A stretch of 64,000 nt of DNA. It comes from Mycobacterium gastri. Lineage in GTDB: Bacteria > Actinomycetota > Actinomycetes > Mycobacteriales > Mycobacteriaceae. The position numbers were made by a program, and so were the translations under genes. Below the pieces are notes generated by a model. It did not search any database. It had not been told where the DNA came from and saw nothing but the letters and a program-made list of their open reading frames with translations. Positions 35,689-43,857 of this stretch are shown piece after piece (within the stretch, counting starts at the first letter, position 1; the number at the start of each line of letters is the position of its first letter). The DNA lies in the NCBI RefSeq assembly GCF_002102175.1, contig NZ_LQOX01000143.1, positions 20,961 through 84,960 on the forward strand, in the 5' to 3' direction.

Positions 35689-36072
35689 CTAGACACCCAC
35701 CCTGCGCCAGCCGTCGGCGGCCCTGGCCGCACGGAGCAGCTCGCCGCACAGCTCACGCAATTCGGGCGCGCCGGCCCCTTCGTCGAGGGCGGTGGCGACG
35801 TCTTCGGCCGCACATCGCATCTGGTAGATGCGGTCGGACAGATCGGCCGCTTCGTCGGCCGTCAACACCACCGCGTCGGCGGGCAGGGCCACTGCGGCCC
35901 CGGCATCACCCCGCGTCATCATGGTCCGCTGCTCATAGGCCCGCTGCCGGCACGACTGCCGGCAGTATTGGCGGCGGCGGCCCATTCCGGCATCGGTCAC
36001 GTCACGTCCACACCAGCGGCATGGCTGGGGACGGGCACGTTGACGTCGGGCCGGGCTCACGCCTGCCGACAT
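35689..36072 (-). CDS. Small zinc-motif protein, Rv2049c-like
   Basis: This 127-residue protein starts at the ATG at 36072. Near the N-terminus the pattern CRWCGR ... YCRQSCRQRAYEQR gives four cysteines (CxxC and CxxxC) spaced like a treble-clef or zinc-ribbon, followed by a basic helix. The rest is a helical stretch rich in Ala and Glu. This could bind nucleic acid. It lies upstream of pks12 in the same direction, as Rv2049c does, and is divergent from rbpA. The function is unknown. Confidence 0.72.
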   Translation of the reverse strand: MSAGVSPARRQRARPQPCRWCGRDVTDAGMGRRRQYCRQSCRQRAYEQRTMMTRGDAGAAVALPADAVVLTADEAADLSDRIYQMRCAAEDVATALDEGAGAPELRELCGELLRAARAADGWRRVGV

Positions 36073-36239
36073 TAGTCCGCTCGGGCTCCTGATCCCGGTA
36101 TCATTGATGGTCGCGGATGGTCGTGTCGCGTGCTGTCCACCAGCCCGGGAACTACGCAGCCGGCTGCGGCGTTCGCTAAAGCGGAGAGAATCACTATCCG
36201 GAGCCAACCAGCTCAACGAGTCCAGAGGAGTTAGCGTCG

Positions 36240-36575
36240 ATGGCTGATCGTGTCTTGAGAGGCAGTCGTCTGGGAGCCGTGAGCTACGAGACCGACCGCA
36301 ACCACGACCTGGCACCACGTCAGATCGCGCGGTACCGCACCGAGAACGGCGAAGAGTTCGAGGTCCCGTTCGCCGACGACGCCGAGATCCCCGGCACGTG
36401 GCTGTGCCGTAACGGCATGGAGGGCACCCTGATCGAGGGCGACCTGCCCGAACCGAAGAAGGTCAAGCCTCCGCGCACGCACTGGGACATGCTGCTGGAG
36501 CGTCGCTCCGTCGAAGAGCTCGAAGAGCTGCTCAAGGAGCGCCTTGAGATCATCCGGTCGCGTCGGCGCGGCTGA
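36240..36575 (+). CDS. rbpA: RNA polymerase-binding protein RbpA
   Basis: RbpA is an essential actinobacterial factor that binds RNA polymerase and the primary sigma factor and stabilises the open promoter complex. This 111-residue protein has the N-terminal tail, a central core domain (EEFEVPFADDAEIPGTWLC), the basic linker (KKVKPPRTHWDML) that touches DNA, and the C-terminal sigma-interaction helix (RSVEELEELLKERLEIIRS). An AGGAG ribosome site precedes the ATG. It is divergent from the Rv2049c-like gene across 167 bp and meets ppm1 end to end 8 bp downstream. Confidence 0.96.
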   Translation: MADRVLRGSRLGAVSYETDRNHDLAPRQIARYRTENGEEFEVPFADDAEIPGTWLCRNGMEGTLIEGDLPEPKKVKPPRTHWDMLLERRSVEELEELLKERLEIIRSRRRG

Positions 36576-36583
36576 TCCGGACG

Positions 36584-37390
36584 CTATCCGGCCGGTTGAG
36601 AGCGGTCGCGAGCGTGGGCTGCTCGACTGCGGTCACGTCTGCCCTCAACACCCCATCGGGTGACTTTGACCAGCGCCTCGCGAATGTTGGATCCGCTCAT
36701 CTTTGACACGCCGATCTCGCGTTCGGTGAAGGTGATCGGAACTTCGACGACGACGAACCCGCTGTTCACGGTGCGCCAGGTCATTTCTATCTGGAAGCAA
36801 TAGCCCTTGGAGTCGACGCTGTCGAGATCGATCGTCTCGAGTACTTCGCGGCGGTAAGCGCGATAGCCGGCGGTAATGTCATGGACCCCGACACCCAATG
36901 CGAGCCGCGAATAAGTGTTGGCCGTCTTGGACAGCGCCAGGCGCCGCCACGGCCAGTTACGGACCGTTCCGCCGGGCACATAGCGTGAGCCAATGGCCAG
37001 ATCGGCCCCGGCGCCGACGGCGTCCAGCAGGCGGTGCAGCTGTTCGGGCGCGTGGCTGCCGTCGGCGTCCATCTCGACAAGCACCGAGTATTCGCGGCTG
37101 AGGCCCCAGGCGAACCCTTCCAGGTAGGCCGCCCCCAGACCGTTCTTGACGGTGCGATGCAAGACATGGGTGCAGCCCGGGTCGGCTTGCGCCAGTTCGT
37201 CGGCGAGCTGACCGGTGCCGTCGGGGCTGTTGTCGTCGATGATCAGCACGTGCACGTCGGGGCAGGCGTCCTTCACCCGCCGATGAATCAGCGGCAGGTT
37301 CTCCCGCTCGTTGTACGTCGGAATGATCACCAAGACACGCTGGCCGAGACGATTGCCCGGCACCTCGGCCCCAGGTTGGCCGCTGGTCAT
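36584..37390 (-). CDS. ppm1: Polyprenol-phosphate mannosyltransferase Ppm1 (stand-alone)
   Basis: This GT2 enzyme moves mannose from GDP-mannose to polyprenol phosphate, giving the donor for lipoarabinomannan, lipomannan and protein mannosylation. The 268 residues show IPTYNERENLP, the aspartates of LIIDDNSPDGT and the catalytic EMDADGSH. No membrane segment is present, so it must be held at the membrane by a partner. Its ATG overlaps the stop of lnt by four bases (ATGA at 37390-37387). In M. tuberculosis both are one protein (Rv2051c); here, as I recall for M. smegmatis, they are separate. Confidence 0.94.
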   Translation of the reverse strand: MTSGQPGAEVPGNRLGQRVLVIIPTYNERENLPLIHRRVKDACPDVHVLIIDDNSPDGTGQLADELAQADPGCTHVLHRTVKNGLGAAYLEGFAWGLSREYSVLVEMDADGSHAPEQLHRLLDAVGAGADLAIGSRYVPGGTVRNWPWRRLALSKTANTYSRLALGVGVHDITAGYRAYRREVLETIDLDSVDSKGYCFQIEMTWRTVNSGFVVVEVPITFTEREIGVSKMSGSNIREALVKVTRWGVEGRRDRSRAAHARDRSQPAG

Positions 37391-39369
37391 GTAGCTCCTT
37401 CAGGTCGCCCGAACTCGTGGTGGCCGCCCGCGTTGGGCGGAGTGTCTTGCGCGGTCTGCAGGCCGCCCCCGGATTCGTTCCGGAGCGCCGCTTCCGAGTC
37501 GTCGCCGTCGTCCGGGGGTCCGTCGGACTCGCCAGCTCCACGCGGGAGCCCGAACAACCGACGCCCCGGACGCGGGAACCACCCATTGTGCCGTATCGCG
37601 ACCAAAACGACCGCGCCCGCCGCCCCGACCAGAATCCACTGCAGTAACGGAGCCCAGCGAGTCGCCGGCGTCAGCCTGGTCTTCAGCCGCACCTGGGTGT
37701 CCAGATAGGCGGGCTCGAAGAAGTCGGTACGGACGACCTCTGCACCGTCTGGGGCGATCACCGCGCTGATACCGGTGGTACCGGCGACCACGACGTATCG
37801 GTCGTGCTCGACGGCCCGCACCTTGCCGAATGCCAGCTGCTGCTCACTCATGGTCTGGTTGAAGGTGGCGTTGTTGCTCGGCACCGTCAGCAGCTGGGCA
37901 CCGTTGAGCACGGCCTTTCGCGGGGCGCGATCGAAGATCACCTCCCAACAGGTGGACACCCCGACCGGCACGCCCGCGATGCGCACCACACCGGAACTCG
38001 TGCCGGGCACGAAATTGCCGGCGCGGCTGGCGTAGCCGGAAAGATGGCGGAAAAGCCACGGCATGGGCAGGTATTCGCCGAAGGGCTGCACGATCTCCTT
38101 GTCGTGGCGGTCCGCGGGCCCCGTTCCCGGATTCCAGACGATCACCGTGTTGGTGAACTCCGGGTCCTGTTGCAGTCGACCCGGCGCGTCGAGCACGGTG
38201 CCGACCAGGATCGGCGCGCCGATCGCCGCAGCCGCCCGGGATATCTGCTGGGCAGCGTCGGGATTGACCAACGGATCGATGTCCGACGAATCCTCGGGCC
38301 AGACGACGAATTGCGGTCGCGGGGCACTGCCCGCACGGACATCCTCGGCCAGTCGCAGTGTCTCCTGCACATGGTTGTCCAGGACCGCTCGCCGCTGCGC
38401 ATTGAAATCCAGACCCAGACGCGGCACATTGCCCTGAATGACCGCGACGGTGACTGCCGGTTCGCCGCCCGCTCCCGCGCCGGCGTGCCGCACCTGCGGC
38501 CACACGATGACGGCGGTCAACAACACCAGGCAGATGCACACACCCGGCAGCACCACCGCCGGCGGCGCCGCCGTTTCGGCCGGCCCGGATTTGCCGCCGG
38601 TCCGCCACCACATCTCGATTTCCAGCGCGATCGCGGTCACACTGCAGCCCACCAGCACGATCCCCGCGGACAGCAGCGCGACACCTCCCAGCTGGACCAA
38701 GGGCAGCAGCGGACCCTCGGTCTGACCGAACGCCACCGACCCCCAGGGAAAACCACCGAACGGCATGATCGACTTCAGCCACTCCTGCGCCGCCCACAGC
38801 ACCGCAAACCAGATCGGCCAACCGGGCAGCCCGCGGACCACGACGGCCAATAACCCGAAAAGACCCGGGAACAGCGCGGACACCGTCGCCAACACCAGCC
38901 AGGGCATCGGTCCCACCAGCGAGCCGATCCACGGCAACAACGGCACATAGAACGCCAGACCGAACAGCAAGCCGTAGCCCAGCCCACCTACCGGCGTGGT
39001 TGCCCGGTGCATCAGCACCCAGGTCAGCAGCGCGACCGCGACAATGGCCGCCCACCACCAGTTGATCGGCGGGAAGCTGGCATACAGCAACAAACCGGCC
39101 CCGACACAGACCAGCAGACGCGGCAGACGCGGCCGGACCGCGGCCCACAGCCCCGGTAGCCGCGTCACCGCCCCGGTGCCCATCGCCCACAGGCGCCGAC
39201 GGGCCGCGGCGCTGAGCCGAATGGTCGCCGTCGAGGTGCCGGCGTCCAGCGCGGACTCTTGCGGATAGGTGGGATCGGCGGCCATCTCGGCGTCAGGCAC
39301 CTCAACCGCCGAATCGACCTCGCTGCGGTCGAGGTTCGGCACCTTGCGGCCGGGCCATCCCCTAGCCAT
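37387..39369 (-). CDS. lnt: Apolipoprotein N-acyltransferase Lnt
   Basis: Lnt adds the third acyl chain to lipoproteins and, in mycobacteria, helps recruit Ppm1. The 660-residue protein has an unusual hydrophilic N-terminal extension of about 75 residues, then about six membrane segments and a nitrilase domain. The catalytic triad is visible: Glu in VVWPEDSS, Lys in RHDKEIVQPFGEYLP and Cys in STCWEVIF. A last membrane helix and an acidic tail follow. The ATG at 39369 overlaps the end of the amidohydrolase gene by 8 bp. The unfused state is the main difference from Rv2051c. Confidence 0.92.
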   Translation of the reverse strand: MARGWPGRKVPNLDRSEVDSAVEVPDAEMAADPTYPQESALDAGTSTATIRLSAAARRRLWAMGTGAVTRLPGLWAAVRPRLPRLLVCVGAGLLLYASFPPINWWWAAIVAVALLTWVLMHRATTPVGGLGYGLLFGLAFYVPLLPWIGSLVGPMPWLVLATVSALFPGLFGLLAVVVRGLPGWPIWFAVLWAAQEWLKSIMPFGGFPWGSVAFGQTEGPLLPLVQLGGVALLSAGIVLVGCSVTAIALEIEMWWRTGGKSGPAETAAPPAVVLPGVCICLVLLTAVIVWPQVRHAGAGAGGEPAVTVAVIQGNVPRLGLDFNAQRRAVLDNHVQETLRLAEDVRAGSAPRPQFVVWPEDSSDIDPLVNPDAAQQISRAAAAIGAPILVGTVLDAPGRLQQDPEFTNTVIVWNPGTGPADRHDKEIVQPFGEYLPMPWLFRHLSGYASRAGNFVPGTSSGVVRIAGVPVGVSTCWEVIFDRAPRKAVLNGAQLLTVPSNNATFNQTMSEQQLAFGKVRAVEHDRYVVVAGTTGISAVIAPDGAEVVRTDFFEPAYLDTQVRLKTRLTPATRWAPLLQWILVGAAGAVVLVAIRHNGWFPRPGRRLFGLPRGAGESDGPPDDGDDSEAALRNESGGGLQTAQDTPPNAGGHHEFGRPEGAT

Positions 39370-40969
39370 AGATGACCGCACCCCGATGCACGGTTTGACG
39401 ACAGCGCGGCAACGCGTCCTGCGGACCCAGCCGAGGTAGCGCCGGCACCCGGGACCGCGGATCGGTAGACCAACGCTGAACGGCGTCACGCGGCGCACTG
39501 ACGTCCAGAACATTGACGTCGTCCCACACGGCGTACGAGGCCGGCGCGCCCGGCACCAAGGTGCCGGTCTGCCCATCGCGGACACCGCCGGCCCGCCATC
39601 CCCCGCGGGTTGCCGCGGCGAACGCCGCCCGCGCCGACACGGCGCTGCCCGGGGTGCGGTGGTTGACCGCCGCAGCCACGCTCGCCCACGGGTCGAAGCC
39701 GGTTACCGGCGCGTCGGAACCAAGGGCGAGTGGCACGCCTTGGGATGCTAACAGCGCAAGCGGGTTGAGCCGGCACCCTCGATCCCGCCCGAGGCGCTGG
39801 GCGTACATCCCGTCGACGCCGCCCCAGAGTGCGTCGAAATTGGGCTGCACGCTGGCGATGACACCCCAGGTGCCCAACTTGGCGGCCTGATCGGCAGTGA
39901 CCATCTCCACGTGCTCCAGACGGTGTCCGCACCGGGCGACCGCGACCACGCCGAGGTCCTGCACGACCCGTTCGAAGGCTGCGACGACCGCCGACACGGC
40001 GGCATCGCCGATGACGTGGAAACCGGCGGTCACCTGCGCGGCGGTGCACGCCCGCAGATGCGCTTCGATGGCGTCTGAGTCGAGGTGACAGGTTCCGGTG
40101 CAGCCGGGCGCGTCCGCGTACGGCTCATCCAGCCAGGCGGTGCGCGACCCGAGTGCGCCGTCGACGAAAAGGTCACCGGCCAACCCGTGGGCTCCGGTCT
40201 GCTCGATCAACCTTCGGGCCTGGGTCGGTGTGGTCACTGCCTCACCCCAGTAACCGATCACTTCGACGCCCTGTCGGAGAGAGCGCAGCGCCAGCCAGTC
40301 GTCGAGCCCGCCGATTTGCGGGCCGGCGCACTCGTGCACGGCGACGACGCCGGACGCGGCCAGGGCCTGCATCGCCGCGGCCCGGGCTTCGGCCAGCTGC
40401 GCGTCGGTCAGCAGGTCGCGGGCCGCGGCCCGGACCAGGTGGTGAGCATCCCCGGTCAACGGCTGCTGTGCGGCGAAACCCGCGGTGGCCGGTAGTTCGG
40501 GGACCAACCGCCGCAACGCCGACGAGGCCAGCGCCGAATGCACGTCCACCCGGGCCAGGTAGGCGGGCCGACCGTCGAGCACGGCGTCCAGGTCCGCGGT
40601 GCTGGGCGCGGTTTTTTCGGGCCAGGCCGACTCGTCCCAGCCGTGTCCCCAGACCGGCCGGCCGGGGTGCGCCGCGGCGTAGTCGCCAACCATGCGCAGG
40701 CATTGCGCGCGTGAGGTCGCGGAACGCACGTCCAGCCCGCTGAGCGTCAGACCGGTCGCGCTCAGGTGGATGTGGCTGTCCACGAATCCGGGCGCGACGA
40801 ATGCGCCATCGAGGTCCTGAACTTCGACATCCGGGAACTGGTCGCGCGCGACATCGTCGCTGCCCAGCCACGCGACGATGTCGCCGCGCACCACCATGGC
40901 GGTGGCGTCGGGGTGGGTCGGGCTGTAGATCCGGCCGTTGACCAGCAGCTTGGAGGGAATCTGCGTCAC
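39362..40969 (-). CDS. Amidohydrolase (YtcJ-like, amidohydrolase 3 family)
   Basis: This is a 535-residue metal-dependent hydrolase. The first metal ligands are in VDSHIHLS (HxH), a histidine follows in VVAVHECAG, and others lie in GFHVIGDAAV and CGHRLEHVE. The last Asp is in LGSDAPVTGFDPW. Members hydrolyse amides, formamides or similar bonds, and the substrate cannot be set from sequence. The start is a GTG at 40969. It heads the amidohydrolase-lnt-ppm1 operon and matches Rv2052c in place and length. Confidence 0.88.
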   Translation of the reverse strand: MTQIPSKLLVNGRIYSPTHPDATAMVVRGDIVAWLGSDDVARDQFPDVEVQDLDGAFVAPGFVDSHIHLSATGLTLSGLDVRSATSRAQCLRMVGDYAAAHPGRPVWGHGWDESAWPEKTAPSTADLDAVLDGRPAYLARVDVHSALASSALRRLVPELPATAGFAAQQPLTGDAHHLVRAAARDLLTDAQLAEARAAAMQALAASGVVAVHECAGPQIGGLDDWLALRSLRQGVEVIGYWGEAVTTPTQARRLIEQTGAHGLAGDLFVDGALGSRTAWLDEPYADAPGCTGTCHLDSDAIEAHLRACTAAQVTAGFHVIGDAAVSAVVAAFERVVQDLGVVAVARCGHRLEHVEMVTADQAAKLGTWGVIASVQPNFDALWGGVDGMYAQRLGRDRGCRLNPLALLASQGVPLALGSDAPVTGFDPWASVAAAVNHRTPGSAVSARAAFAAATRGGWRAGGVRDGQTGTLVPGAPASYAVWDDVNVLDVSAPRDAVQRWSTDPRSRVPALPRLGPQDALPRCRQTVHRGAVIYG

Positions 40970-41020
40970 ACCGCAAAACTACGTGGGAAGTCCAACACCT
41001 AGTTCTGTCCTAGCTCTGTC

Positions 41021-41551
41021 CTAGGTCCAGGTCGGGGCTTGGTCGGGAATGCGAGCCTGCGGCAAGGTCGGTGGTTCTCCGTCGATGACGTCGATGACCT
41101 CGCCATCGATGAAGTCACGCTGATCGGGTTGCTCGCGGCGGGTGAACGCGCCGGCCATGCCGGCGGCCGCGGTCGCCGTCAACGGCACCCGCCGCAGGAT
41201 CCCGCGCAGCGCGATCGCGGTCAGCCCGGGGCCGGCGGCCGCCCGGATCGGCGGCGCCAGCAGCAACAACCCCACAGCGGTGCTGACCAGCCCGGGAACC
41301 AGGACCAAACCGGTGGCGACGGCAACCAGGGCGCCGTCGCTCAACGCGCGGTGCGGTTCCTGCACGCCGGACCGCAACTGCATGAGGTGCCGCCCGAGCT
41401 GCCACCCGCCCATCGGAGCCCACAGGACCAACCCGAGGACGAAGGTGGCCAGCAGCACCACCAGGGCCCAGCCGAACCCGATGGCCGCCGCCAATCCGAT
41501 GAAGGCCATGAGCTCGACGACGGCGTAAACGAGAAGCAGCCGACCTAGCAT
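41021..41551 (-). CDS. fxsA: FxsA family membrane protein
   Basis: This 176-residue membrane protein has two or three long hydrophobic segments (LLLVYAVVELMAFIGLAAAI, ALVVLLATFVLGLVLWAPMGG, GALVAVATGLVLVPGLVSTAV) and a conserved PGLVS turn typical of FxsA. In E. coli FxsA eases exclusion of phage T7; in mycobacteria (Rv2053c) the role is unknown. The ATG at 41551 begins the first membrane helix; the frame is open 13 codons further. Confidence 0.88.
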   Translation of the reverse strand: MLGRLLLVYAVVELMAFIGLAAAIGFGWALVVLLATFVLGLVLWAPMGGWQLGRHLMQLRSGVQEPHRALSDGALVAVATGLVLVPGLVSTAVGLLLLAPPIRAAAGPGLTAIALRGILRRVPLTATAAAGMAGAFTRREQPDQRDFIDGEVIDVIDGEPPTLPQARIPDQAPTWT

Positions 41552-41623
41552 GTGATGCCAACGTCTGCGGGCGGCGCCCGAGTTCCGCAAGCGGTCGCGT
41601 CACGGCTGCAGTTAGATGACGCT

Positions 41624-42334
41624 ATGACCACGATCGACATCGACACCCCGGCCGGACCGATCGACGCGCTGCTGAGCGTTCCCGCAGGAGAAGGTCCGTG
41701 GCCGGGCGTGGTCGTCGTACATGACGCGGTCGGGTATGCCCCGGACAACGAGTCGATTTCCCAGCGCATCGCCCAAGCGGGTTATGTGGCGCTGACCCCG
41801 AATATGTACGCCCGCGGCGGCCGCGCCCGGTGTATCACCCGAGTCTTTCGCGAGCTGCTGACCAAACGCGGTCGTGCCCTCGACGACATTCTGGCTGCCC
41901 GTGATCACCTGCTGGCCATGGCCGAATGTTCCGGCCAGGTGGGCATCGCGGGCTTCTGCATGGGTGGCGGGTTCGCGCTCATTTTGTCGCCCAGAGGCTT
42001 TGGCGCCTCGGCGCCGTTCTACGGCACACCGCTGCCCCGCCATCTCAGCGAGACCCTCGAAGGGGCATGCCCGATCGTCGCGAGTTTCGGCGGCCGGGAC
42101 CCGCTGGGGGTGGGCGCTGCCGACCGATTGCGCACCGTCATCCAGGCAAAAAGGATCACCGCGGACATCAAGGTCTATCCGGGGGCCGGGCACAGCTTCG
42201 CCAACAAACTTCCCGGTCAACCGCTGATTCGGGTTGCGGGATTCGGCTACAACGAGACCGCGACCGAAGATGCGTGGCGCCGGGTGTTTGCGTTCTTCGG
42301 CGAGCACCTGAGTAGCGGAGCCGACGGGCAGTGA
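41624..42334 (+). CDS. Dienelactone hydrolase family protein
   Basis: This 236-residue alpha/beta hydrolase has a Cys nucleophile: Cys112 in GFCMGGGFAL, Asp159 in FGGRDPLG and His190 in GAGHSF form the dienelactone-hydrolase triad. The ATG at 41624 starts the family-like N-terminus and matches Rv2054. It is divergent from fxsA over 72 bp and is followed 10 bp later by a small secreted-protein gene, likely in one transcript. The substrate is unknown. Confidence 0.9.
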   Translation: MTTIDIDTPAGPIDALLSVPAGEGPWPGVVVVHDAVGYAPDNESISQRIAQAGYVALTPNMYARGGRARCITRVFRELLTKRGRALDDILAARDHLLAMAECSGQVGIAGFCMGGGFALILSPRGFGASAPFYGTPLPRHLSETLEGACPIVASFGGRDPLGVGAADRLRTVIQAKRITADIKVYPGAGHSFANKLPGQPLIRVAGFGYNETATEDAWRRVFAFFGEHLSSGADGQ

Positions 42335-42344
42335 GGACCCGACG

Positions 42345-42923
42345 ATGCATGCTGGGCTGAAGAGCGCATCCACGGTATTCGCGGTGTTGGGGGTTCTGGC
42401 CGGAACGGGTGTGCTGACGCGTGGCGCGCCGGCGTCGGCCCCGACGTCCACGCTCGTGACGGGTATCGCAACCACCGAGGCTGCCGCTGAGCCGTTTACC
42501 CCGACCGAACAGCAGATTGTCCGGCTTTTGCCGCCTGGCTACTCGGCCGGTTCGTGCACGCGAGCCACCAACCCGTTTCCTGCTGCCATCGCCAGCCTGG
42601 ACTGCACCGACGACCGGCAGTCAGACACGCCTGACTATGCCCGCTTCACGCTGTACGACAATGTCGACTCGTTGACCGCCGATTTCTATGCGACCGCCGA
42701 AAGCATGGCGGTGTCACCGTGTCCCGGGGGCAACGCCTCGCCCGGCAACTGGACTTACGGATCGAGCCCCGGCGGTGCCGGCGGCAAGATCGTGTGCGGC
42801 AGCATCGAGGACCGTGCTGATCTCGCCTGGACCCGCGACGCCCAGCTGCTGCTGGCCACGGTCAACGGCGGAGGCAGCCTCAACGACCTGTACCGGTGGT
42901 GGTTGCGCTATGGCGGCTCTTGA
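42345..42923 (+). CDS. Secreted protein, paralogue of the gene at 47715
   Basis: This 192-residue protein starts with a signal peptide (SASTVFAVLGVLAGTGVL, cleavage likely after APASA). The mature part has four or more cysteines and the pattern CPGGNASPGNWTYG ... KIVCGS ... LAWTRDAQLLLATV ... DLYRWW. The same pattern is found in the protein at 47715-48227, so the two are a family. No function is known to me. It stands where M. tuberculosis carries Rv2055c to Rv2060. Confidence 0.78.
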   Translation: MHAGLKSASTVFAVLGVLAGTGVLTRGAPASAPTSTLVTGIATTEAAAEPFTPTEQQIVRLLPPGYSAGSCTRATNPFPAAIASLDCTDDRQSDTPDYARFTLYDNVDSLTADFYATAESMAVSPCPGGNASPGNWTYGSSPGGAGGKIVCGSIEDRADLAWTRDAQLLLATVNGGGSLNDLYRWWLRYGGS

Positions 42924-42940
42924 GCTCCCGTCGGCGGTGA

Positions 42941-43336
42941 CTAGGCGCCAGCCACTCTGAGCTCCAGTCCGACGTTGTTTTCCATGCCGCCGCGCAGCTT
43001 GCTGACAAAGTTGAAGACCTTGCCGAGGATGCCGTACCGCTTGGCGATCGCGTCGTAGACGGCGCCGGTCTGCGAATCGTCGAGGATGGCCGCGGTGCCC
43101 TCGACGGCCTCGCTCTTCGGGCGACCGCGCACGTCGCAGATGGCCATCGTTACTCGCGGGGTATTGCGAATTCGCTTGACTTTCCACGCTTTTTTCTCGG
43201 TGATGACCAGCAGCCGGTCACCGCGGTTCTTGTCCCAGGCGGCCCAGATGGGGGTCGGCTTGGCCCGGCCGTCTTTGGTGAAGGTGGTCAGCAGGATGTA
43301 CTGCGCCTTGGCAAGGTCGGCGAAGGTGGGCGTCAC
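42941..43336 (-). CDS. PPOX-class F420-dependent oxidoreductase, Rv2061c-like
   Basis: This 131-residue split-barrel flavin/deazaflavin protein contains YILLTTFTKDGRAKPTPIWAAW, LLVITEKKAWKVKRIRNTPR and VTMAICDVRGRP, the usual contacts for F420 phosphate and ring in this family. Such enzymes reduce quinones, biliverdin or other acceptors with F420H2. The start is a GTG at 43336. It meets the secreted-protein gene tail to tail (17 bp apart). Confidence 0.88.
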   Translation of the reverse strand: MTPTFADLAKAQYILLTTFTKDGRAKPTPIWAAWDKNRGDRLLVITEKKAWKVKRIRNTPRVTMAICDVRGRPKSEAVEGTAAILDDSQTGAVYDAIAKRYGILGKVFNFVSKLRGGMENNVGLELRVAGA

Positions 43337-43353
43337 GGTGTCAACTTAGCGCT

Positions 43354-43409
43354 GAGCAGACGCGGAATCGCACGCGGAAGGCATTCCGCGTGCGATTCCG
43401 CGTCTGCTC
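43354..43409. repeat. Long perfect palindrome with 26-base arms
   Basis: Arms at 43354-43379 and 43384-43409 are exact reverse complements around the 4-base loop GGCA. The arm begins GAGCAGACGCGG. It lies between two minus-strand genes, 17 bp upstream of the F420 gene start and 23 bp after the stop of the exported protein gene. RNA from either strand would form a strong hairpin; no T run follows, so a mycobacterial-style terminator or an intergenic repeat are both possible. Confidence 0.85.
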
Positions 43410-43432
43410 GCCGGCGCTTCCGTAGCCTGACA

Positions 43433-43849
43433 TCACGGGACCACCCGGTCCTGTCTGACGTCGACGATCAGGTCGCCGGAGAAACCCCGAGTCGAGCCGG
43501 GCTCGACTCGGACAAATCTGTCCTCGCCTTGGTAGTCGCGGACGGTCAGCGCGACAGCAACTTTCGCACCCGCCACCACCGCCAGAATGTTGCGCACCGG
43601 CAGCCCCTGCGACGGGGTGCCCTCGCCGACCAGGCTCATCGACGGCGTGCCCACCCATGGGTACGGTGCGAAACACGAGCGGTCTATCAGGTCTGTCAGT
43701 GGCTCCGGGCAGCCCACCTCCCAGTGCGCACCCGCCGCGGGGGCAGAAGTCGGGCCGGGGTCGGCCCAGGCCGGCGCCGACGTCCATCCGAGGGCACCGG
43801 CGGCCAGGGCAGCAGCCGCCGTGGTGAGCCGGAAAAGGCGTGTCCTCAT
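43433..43849 (-). CDS. Small exported protein of unknown function
   Basis: This 138-residue protein has a typical signal peptide (MRTRLFRLTTAAAALAAG, cleavage after APAWA). The mature domain has two cysteines (VGCPEP, RSCFAP) that may pair, and ends in strand-rich sequence. The ATG at 43849 starts the signal peptide; a TTG at 43861 would overlap the cobN stop by four bases. I know no family for it. It follows cobN directly and is probably co-transcribed. Confidence 0.7.
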   Translation of the reverse strand: MRTRLFRLTTAAAALAAGALGWTSAPAWADPGPTSAPAAGAHWEVGCPEPLTDLIDRSCFAPYPWVGTPSMSLVGEGTPSQGLPVRNILAVVAGAKVAVALTVRDYQGEDRFVRVEPGSTRGFSGDLIVDVRQDRVVP

Positions 43850-43857
43850 CGGATGGC

